A model generated the notes under the pieces. It was not told the DNA's origin. It saw only the letters and a list, made by a program, of their open reading frames with translations, and made no database searches. The translations under genes and the position numbers were made by a program. This document shows, piece after piece, positions 4,930 to 8,468 of a DNA stretch of 8,468 nt (the first letter of the stretch is position 1; each line of letters starts with the position of its first letter). This DNA comes from JBQCEE01 sp051960575 (GTDB lineage Bacteria > Actinomycetota > Actinomycetes > Mycobacteriales > Jatrophihabitantaceae): assembly GCF_051960575.1 (NCBI RefSeq), contig NZ_JBQCEE010000172.1:1-8468 (forward strand). The letters are read 5' to 3'.

Positions 4930-7077
4930 TCAGGCAAGGGCCTTGTCCAGGGTCGCGAGCAGGTCCTTCGCGGCCTCGGCGATCACCGTGCCCGGCGGGA
5001 AGATCGCGGCGGCGCCGGCCTCGCGGAGGGCGTCGAAGTCCTGCGGCGGGATGACCCCACCGACGACGATGAGGATGTCCGGACGCCCCTGGGCGGCCAG
5101 CTCCTCCTTCAGCGCCGGCACCAGGGTCAGGTGCCCCGCGGCGAGCGAGTTGACGCCGACGATGTGCACGTCGGCCTCGATCGCCTGCCGCGCCACCTCC
5201 GTCGGCGTCTGGAACAGCGGGCCGACGTCGACGTCGAAGCCGAGGTCGGCGAAGGCCGTGGCGATCACCTTCTGCCCGCGGTCGTGGCCGTCCTGGCCCA
5301 TCTTGGCGACGAGGATGCGCGGGCGGCGGCCGTGGTCGTCCTCGAACTGCTGCGTCAGCTGCCGCACCTCGTCGATGTTCGACACCGACCCCGCCTCCTC
5401 GCGGTAGACGCCCGAGATCGTGCGGATGGTGGCCTGATGGCGTCCGTAGACCTTCTCGAGGGCGTCGCTGATCTCGCCGACCGTGGCCTTCGCGCGGGCC
5501 GCGTCGATGGCGAGCGCGAGCAGGTTCGCCTCGAGCCCCGGACGCTTGTCGGCGGCCGCGTTCGTCAGCGCGGTCAGCGCCCGCTCGACGTCACCGGGGT
5601 CGCGCTCCTCGCGCAGCCGCTGCAGCGTCTCGGTCTGCTCGCGCCGCACCGCCGTGTTGTCGATCTTGAGGACGTCGAGCATGTCCTCCTGCTCGAGGCG
5701 GTACTTGTTCACGCCGATCACCGGCTGGCGACCGGAGTCGATGCGGGCCTGCGTCCGGGCCGCGGCCTCCTCGATGCGCATCTTCGGCAGGCCGGCGTCG
5801 ATCGCCCTCGCCATGCCGCCGGCGGCCTCGACCTCCTGGATGTGGCCCCACGCGCGGCGGGCGAGGTCGTAGGTGAGCCGCTCGACGTAGGCCGAGCCGC
5901 CCCACGGGTCGATGACGCGCGTCGTGCCCGACTCCTGCTGCAACACCAGCTGCGTGTTGCGGGCGATGCGCGCCGAGAAGTCGGTGGGCAGGGCCAACGC
6001 CTCGTCCAGTGCGTTCGTGTGCAGCGACTGGGTGTGCCCCTGCGTCGCGGCCATCGCCTCGATGCACGTGCGGATCACGTTGTTGAAGACGTCCTGCGCG
6101 GTCAGCGACCAACCGGACGTCTGCGAGTGCGTGCGCAGCGACAGCGACTTGTCGCTCTTCGGCGCGAACTGCTTCACCAGCTTCGCCCAGAGCAGCCGGC
6201 CCGCGCGCAGCTTCGCGACCTCCATGAAGAAGTTCATGCCGATCGCCCAGAAGAACGACAGCCGCGGCGCGAACGCGTCGATGTCGAGACCGGCGGCGAG
6301 GCCCGCGCGGATGTACTCGACGCCGTCGGCCAGCGTGTAGGCGAGCTCGAGGTCGGCCGTCGCCCCGGCCTCCTGGATGTGGTAGCCGGAGATCGAGATC
6401 GAGTTGAACTTCGGCATGCGCTGCGAGGTGTACTCGAAGATGTCGCTGATGATCCGCATGCTCGGCGACGGCGGGTAGATGTAGGTGTTGCGGACCATGA
6501 ATTCCTTGAGGATGTCGTTCTGGATGGTCCCCGTGAGCTGCTCCGGCGTCACCCCCTGCTCCTCGGCCGCGACGACGTAGAGCGCCAGGACGGGCAGCAC
6601 CGCGCCGTTCATCGTCATCGACACCGACATGCGGTCGAGCGGGATGCCGTCGAAGAGCTGCCGCATGTCGTAGATCGAGTCGATCGCGACACCGGCCATG
6701 CCGACGTCGCCGATCACGCGCGGGTTGTCGCTGTCGTAACCGCGGTGGGTGGGCAGGTCGAACGCGATGGACAGGCCCTTCTGGCCGTTCGCCAGGTTGC
6801 GCCGGTAGAAGGCGTTCGACTCGGCGGCGGTGGAGAAGCCGGCGTACTGGCGGATCGTCCACGGCTGGTTGACGTACATCGTCGGGTACGGCCCGCGCAG
6901 GAACGGCGCCTTGCCCGGGTAGGTGGCGAGGAAGTCGAGACCGTCGAGGTCGGCCGCCGTGGAGAGCGGCGGCACGGTGATGCCCTCGGGCGTCTCCCAC
7001 GCGGCCGCGTCGGTGTGGCGACCGCCTGCTGCGACCGAGTCACCGAGCTCGGCGGACGAGAAGTCGGGGATGCTCAC
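4930..7077 (-). CDS. mutB: Methylmalonyl-CoA mutase, large (catalytic) subunit
   Basis: MutB catalyses the adenosylcobalamin-dependent radical interconversion of (R)-methylmalonyl-CoA and succinyl-CoA. The 715-residue protein has a TIM barrel with a substrate channel (RGPYPTMY, 61-68; WTIRQYAGFS, 73-82), the HRGYDSDNPR segment (111-120), SISGYH with His233 (equivalent to His244 in the Propionibacterium enzyme) and RIARNTQLVLQQESG (370-384). The C-terminal cobalamin domain (about 585-715) holds GQDGHDRG with His598 as lower cobalt ligand and VVGG (671-674). In the SxL position it has Asn-Ser-Leu (643-645), so the usual Ser is Asn. Near-full-length similarity to P. shermanii MutB makes the identity certain. 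The start is GTG 7075-7077, overlapping the mutA stop as GTGA, with GGAGG four bases upstream. The frame is open to 7128, but that extension lies inside mutA. meaB follows at six bases. Confidence 0.98.
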   Translation of the reverse strand: MSIPDFSSAELGDSVAAGGRHTDAAAWETPEGITVPPLSTAADLDGLDFLATYPGKAPFLRGPYPTMYVNQPWTIRQYAGFSTAAESNAFYRRNLANGQKGLSIAFDLPTHRGYDSDNPRVIGDVGMAGVAIDSIYDMRQLFDGIPLDRMSVSMTMNGAVLPVLALYVVAAEEQGVTPEQLTGTIQNDILKEFMVRNTYIYPPSPSMRIISDIFEYTSQRMPKFNSISISGYHIQEAGATADLELAYTLADGVEYIRAGLAAGLDIDAFAPRLSFFWAIGMNFFMEVAKLRAGRLLWAKLVKQFAPKSDKSLSLRTHSQTSGWSLTAQDVFNNVIRTCIEAMAATQGHTQSLHTNALDEALALPTDFSARIARNTQLVLQQESGTTRVIDPWGGSAYVERLTYDLARRAWGHIQEVEAAGGMARAIDAGLPKMRIEEAAARTQARIDSGRQPVIGVNKYRLEQEDMLDVLKIDNTAVRREQTETLQRLREERDPGDVERALTALTNAAADKRPGLEANLLALAIDAARAKATVGEISDALEKVYGRHQATIRTISGVYREEAGSVSNIDEVRQLTQQFEDDHGRRPRILVAKMGQDGHDRGQKVIATAFADLGFDVDVGPLFQTPTEVARQAIEADVHIVGVNSLAAGHLTLVPALKEELAAQGRPDILIVVGGVIPPQDFDALREAGAAAIFPPGTVIAEAAKDLLATLDKALA

Positions 7078-8468
7078 GAGACCTCCAACAGGCTCAACGT
7101 CTGTTGCAGCACGGCGAGTGCGTCGCAACCGGCGTAGAGGGTTCCGTCGACACCGGCGTGGTCACCCTTGCCGGCGAGCCAGACGAAGCCGGCGCCGGCG
7201 GCGTGCAGGGCTTCGGCCGCCGCCGCGGCCTCGTCGGCATAGACCTTGTCCGACGAGCACAGGCACACAACAGGCGTTGCACCGTCGTACGCGTCCGCCG
7301 GCCCCGTGACGCACTCGATGCCCGCTGCCTGGAACAGGTTGGCGGCGAAGCCGGCGCGTGCGCTGTGCGCCGCGAGCGGACCGAGCGTCGCCAGATACAC
7401 CGTCGGACGCACCGCGGCAGCGTCCGTCCGGTCGCGCAGCGCCTCGAACTCGGCCGCCCACCGCACACCCGGCAGCGGACCCTCCTCGACCATCGCCGGC
7501 AACGGTTCGCGCACGACGGGCGCCTCGGCCACGAAGGCGTACTCGCTCACGCCGGTGATCGGCGCGCGGCGGTGGGCGATGTCGTCGGCGCGCTTCGCAC
7601 GGGTCGCGGCGATCAGCTCGGACAGGTGGCCCGAGTCGAGCGCGGCGAGCGCGCCGCCCGCCGCCTCGATCGCGGTGAAGCGCTGCCAGGCCGCCTGCGC
7701 GAGCGACTCGGTGAACGACTCGACGAACCACGACCCGCCGGCGGGGTCGAGCACCCGCGCGAGCGACGACTCGTCGTGCAGCACCGACTGCGTGTTGCGG
7801 GCGATGCGGCGGCCGAAGTCGTCGGGGATGCCGAGCGCGCTGTCGAACGGCAGCACCGTGATCGCGTCCGCCCCGCCGACGGCACCGGCGAAGCACGCGA
7901 TGGTCGTGCGCAGCAGGTTCACCCACGGGTCGCGCTGCGTCAGCATCGCGGCCGAGGTGACCGCGTGCTGCCACTGGCCGCGGCGGTCGTCCGCGGCACC
8001 GGACAGTTCGGCGACGCGGTCCCACACCCGTCGGGCCGCGCGCAGCTTGGCGATGGACGCGAACTGGTCGGCCGTGACGGCGAAGCGGAACTCGAGGCGG
8101 GCGAGGGCGTCGTCGACGCTCCAGCCGCCGTCGACGAGCGCGCGCAGGTACGCAACGCCGACCGCGGTGGCGATGGCGATCTCGTCGGCGTCGCTCGCGC
8201 CGGCCGCGTGGTAGACCGTCGCGTCGACCGTGGCGAGCCGCAGGTCGACGGCCTCGCGCGCCTGCTCGCCCAGGGCGAGCAACAGCCCGAGGTCGGCCGC
8301 CGCACCGGTCCGGGCGCGCAGCCCGATCGGGTCGGCGCCGAACGTGCCGCGCAGCTCGCCGGCGGCCACACCCCGCCGCCCCCCCAGCTCGAACAAACCC
8401 GCCGCCGCCGCCGCCGAGTCCGCCCCCCCGGCCCTCGCCATCCGCGCGAGGTCGAGGTAGACACCCAC
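7074..8468 (-). CDS. mutA: Methylmalonyl-CoA mutase, small (non-catalytic) subunit, 5' end outside window
   Basis: MutA pairs with MutB to form the heterodimeric mutase and stabilises it without binding cobalamin. The window holds the C-terminal 464 residues; the first codon, GTG at 8466-8468, is internal, and about 140-170 N-terminal residues are missing compared with full-length MutA of 600-640. Landmarks are FGADPIGLRARTG (43-55), LEFRFAVTADQFASIAKLRAARRVW (125-149), RIARNTQSVLHDESS (221-235) and LDPAGGSWFVES (240-251). The C-terminal Rossmann-like domain (355-464) keeps YLATLGP and LCSSDKVYADEA, as in P. shermanii MutA. It lacks the DxHxxG cobalamin motif: the equivalent segment reads AAHSARAG, with no Asp. 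Upstream, a GCC-repeat stretch (about 8397-8413) encodes polyalanine, with two runs of seven C (8379-8385 and 8420-8426); the frame stays intact across them. It is followed by mutB with a four-base overlap. Confidence 0.96.
   Translation of the reverse strand: MGVYLDLARMARAGGADSAAAAAGLFELGGRRGVAAGELRGTFGADPIGLRARTGAAADLGLLLALGEQAREAVDLRLATVDATVYHAAGASDADEIAIATAVGVAYLRALVDGGWSVDDALARLEFRFAVTADQFASIAKLRAARRVWDRVAELSGAADDRRGQWQHAVTSAAMLTQRDPWVNLLRTTIACFAGAVGGADAITVLPFDSALGIPDDFGRRIARNTQSVLHDESSLARVLDPAGGSWFVESFTESLAQAAWQRFTAIEAAGGALAALDSGHLSELIAATRAKRADDIAHRRAPITGVSEYAFVAEAPVVREPLPAMVEEGPLPGVRWAAEFEALRDRTDAAAVRPTVYLATLGPLAAHSARAGFAANLFQAAGIECVTGPADAYDGATPVVCLCSSDKVYADEAAAAAEALHAAGAGFVWLAGKGDHAGVDGTLYAGCDALAVLQQTLSLLEVS
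7081..7086 (-). promoter_or_regulatory. Ribosome binding site of mutB inside the mutA 3' end
   Basis: The minus strand reads GGAGGT at 7081-7086, four to five bases before the mutB GTG. It overlaps the codons for the final residues of MutA. Together with the GTGA stop/start overlap it fixes the mutB start and suggests translational coupling for equal subunit production. Confidence 0.7.

Noticed and set aside
7077..7128. Longer mutB starting at 7128
   Set aside because: The extra 17 residues overlap the mutA coding end. GTG 7077 has a GGAGG site and a typical GTGA overlap.
4528..7137. An 869-codon open frame on the plus strand, antisense to meaB and mutB
   Set aside because: Its composition is Arg/Asp/Val/His-rich with no recognisable domain, and it lies opposite strongly conserved genes. 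Long antisense frames are expected in DNA with this GC-rich third-position bias.
8379..8426. Possible frameshift or sequencing error at two seven-C runs and a GCC repeat in mutA
   Set aside because: The translation stays continuous and MutA-like on both sides (GVYLDLARM before, GVAAGELRGTFGADPIG after), so the frame appears correct.

Overview
The window is very GC-rich, densely coded DNA. Codon third positions are mostly G or C, GTG starts are frequent, and the proteins resemble actinobacterial homologues. The closest match I can recall is the propionibacterial/mycobacterial type of methylmalonyl-CoA mutase. I read it as chromosome of a high-GC actinobacterium and cannot name the family or genus. 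There are no tRNA or rRNA genes, transposases, integrases, CRISPR arrays or phage genes, and base composition does not shift visibly along the window.

Layout from left to right. (1) Positions 1-743, minus strand: a two-gene unit of an SRPBCC/AHSA1-domain protein followed by an ArsR-family repressor that runs off the left edge. Its promoter (TTGACC, 17 bp, TACGTT) is followed by two abutting perfect 10-bp palindromes lying between the predicted transcript start and the ribosome binding site, a credible operator for the repressor. (2) Positions 744-2219, minus strand: a CPA1 cation/proton antiporter of the NhaP2 type with a C-terminal RCK_C domain. (3) Positions 2220-2434: a 215-bp divergent intergenic region with two inverted repeats, one directly upstream of a possible antiporter -10 box. 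(4) Positions 2435-2584, plus strand: a 39-residue single-span membrane microprotein with a strong ribosome binding site and a perfect 10-bp hairpin just after its stop. (5) Positions 2619-3877, plus strand: a lipoprotein of unknown function, then trmL, a tRNA wobble-base 2'-O-methyltransferase. (6) Positions 3901-8468, minus strand and convergent to trmL: the methylmalonyl-CoA mutase operon mutA-mutB-meaB. mutA lacks its N-terminus because it starts beyond the right edge. mutA and mutB overlap by four bases (GTGA), and mutB and meaB are six bases apart.

The best understood group is mutA-mutB-meaB. MutA (non-catalytic) and MutB (catalytic, adenosylcobalamin-binding) form the heterodimer that interconverts succinyl-CoA and (R)-methylmalonyl-CoA, linking propionyl-CoA, odd-chain fatty acid and branched amino acid metabolism to the TCA cycle. 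MeaB is the GTPase that gates cofactor loading and protects the mutase. No epimerase gene is visible here. The remaining genes look like independent housekeeping or stress units.

No convincing undescribed multi-gene system is visible. The points most worth checking are the microprotein gene, the tandem-palindrome operator in the 5' leader of the SRPBCC-ArsR unit, the inverted repeats in the divergent intergenic region, and an Asn in place of Ser in the cobalamin-binding SxL motif of MutB.
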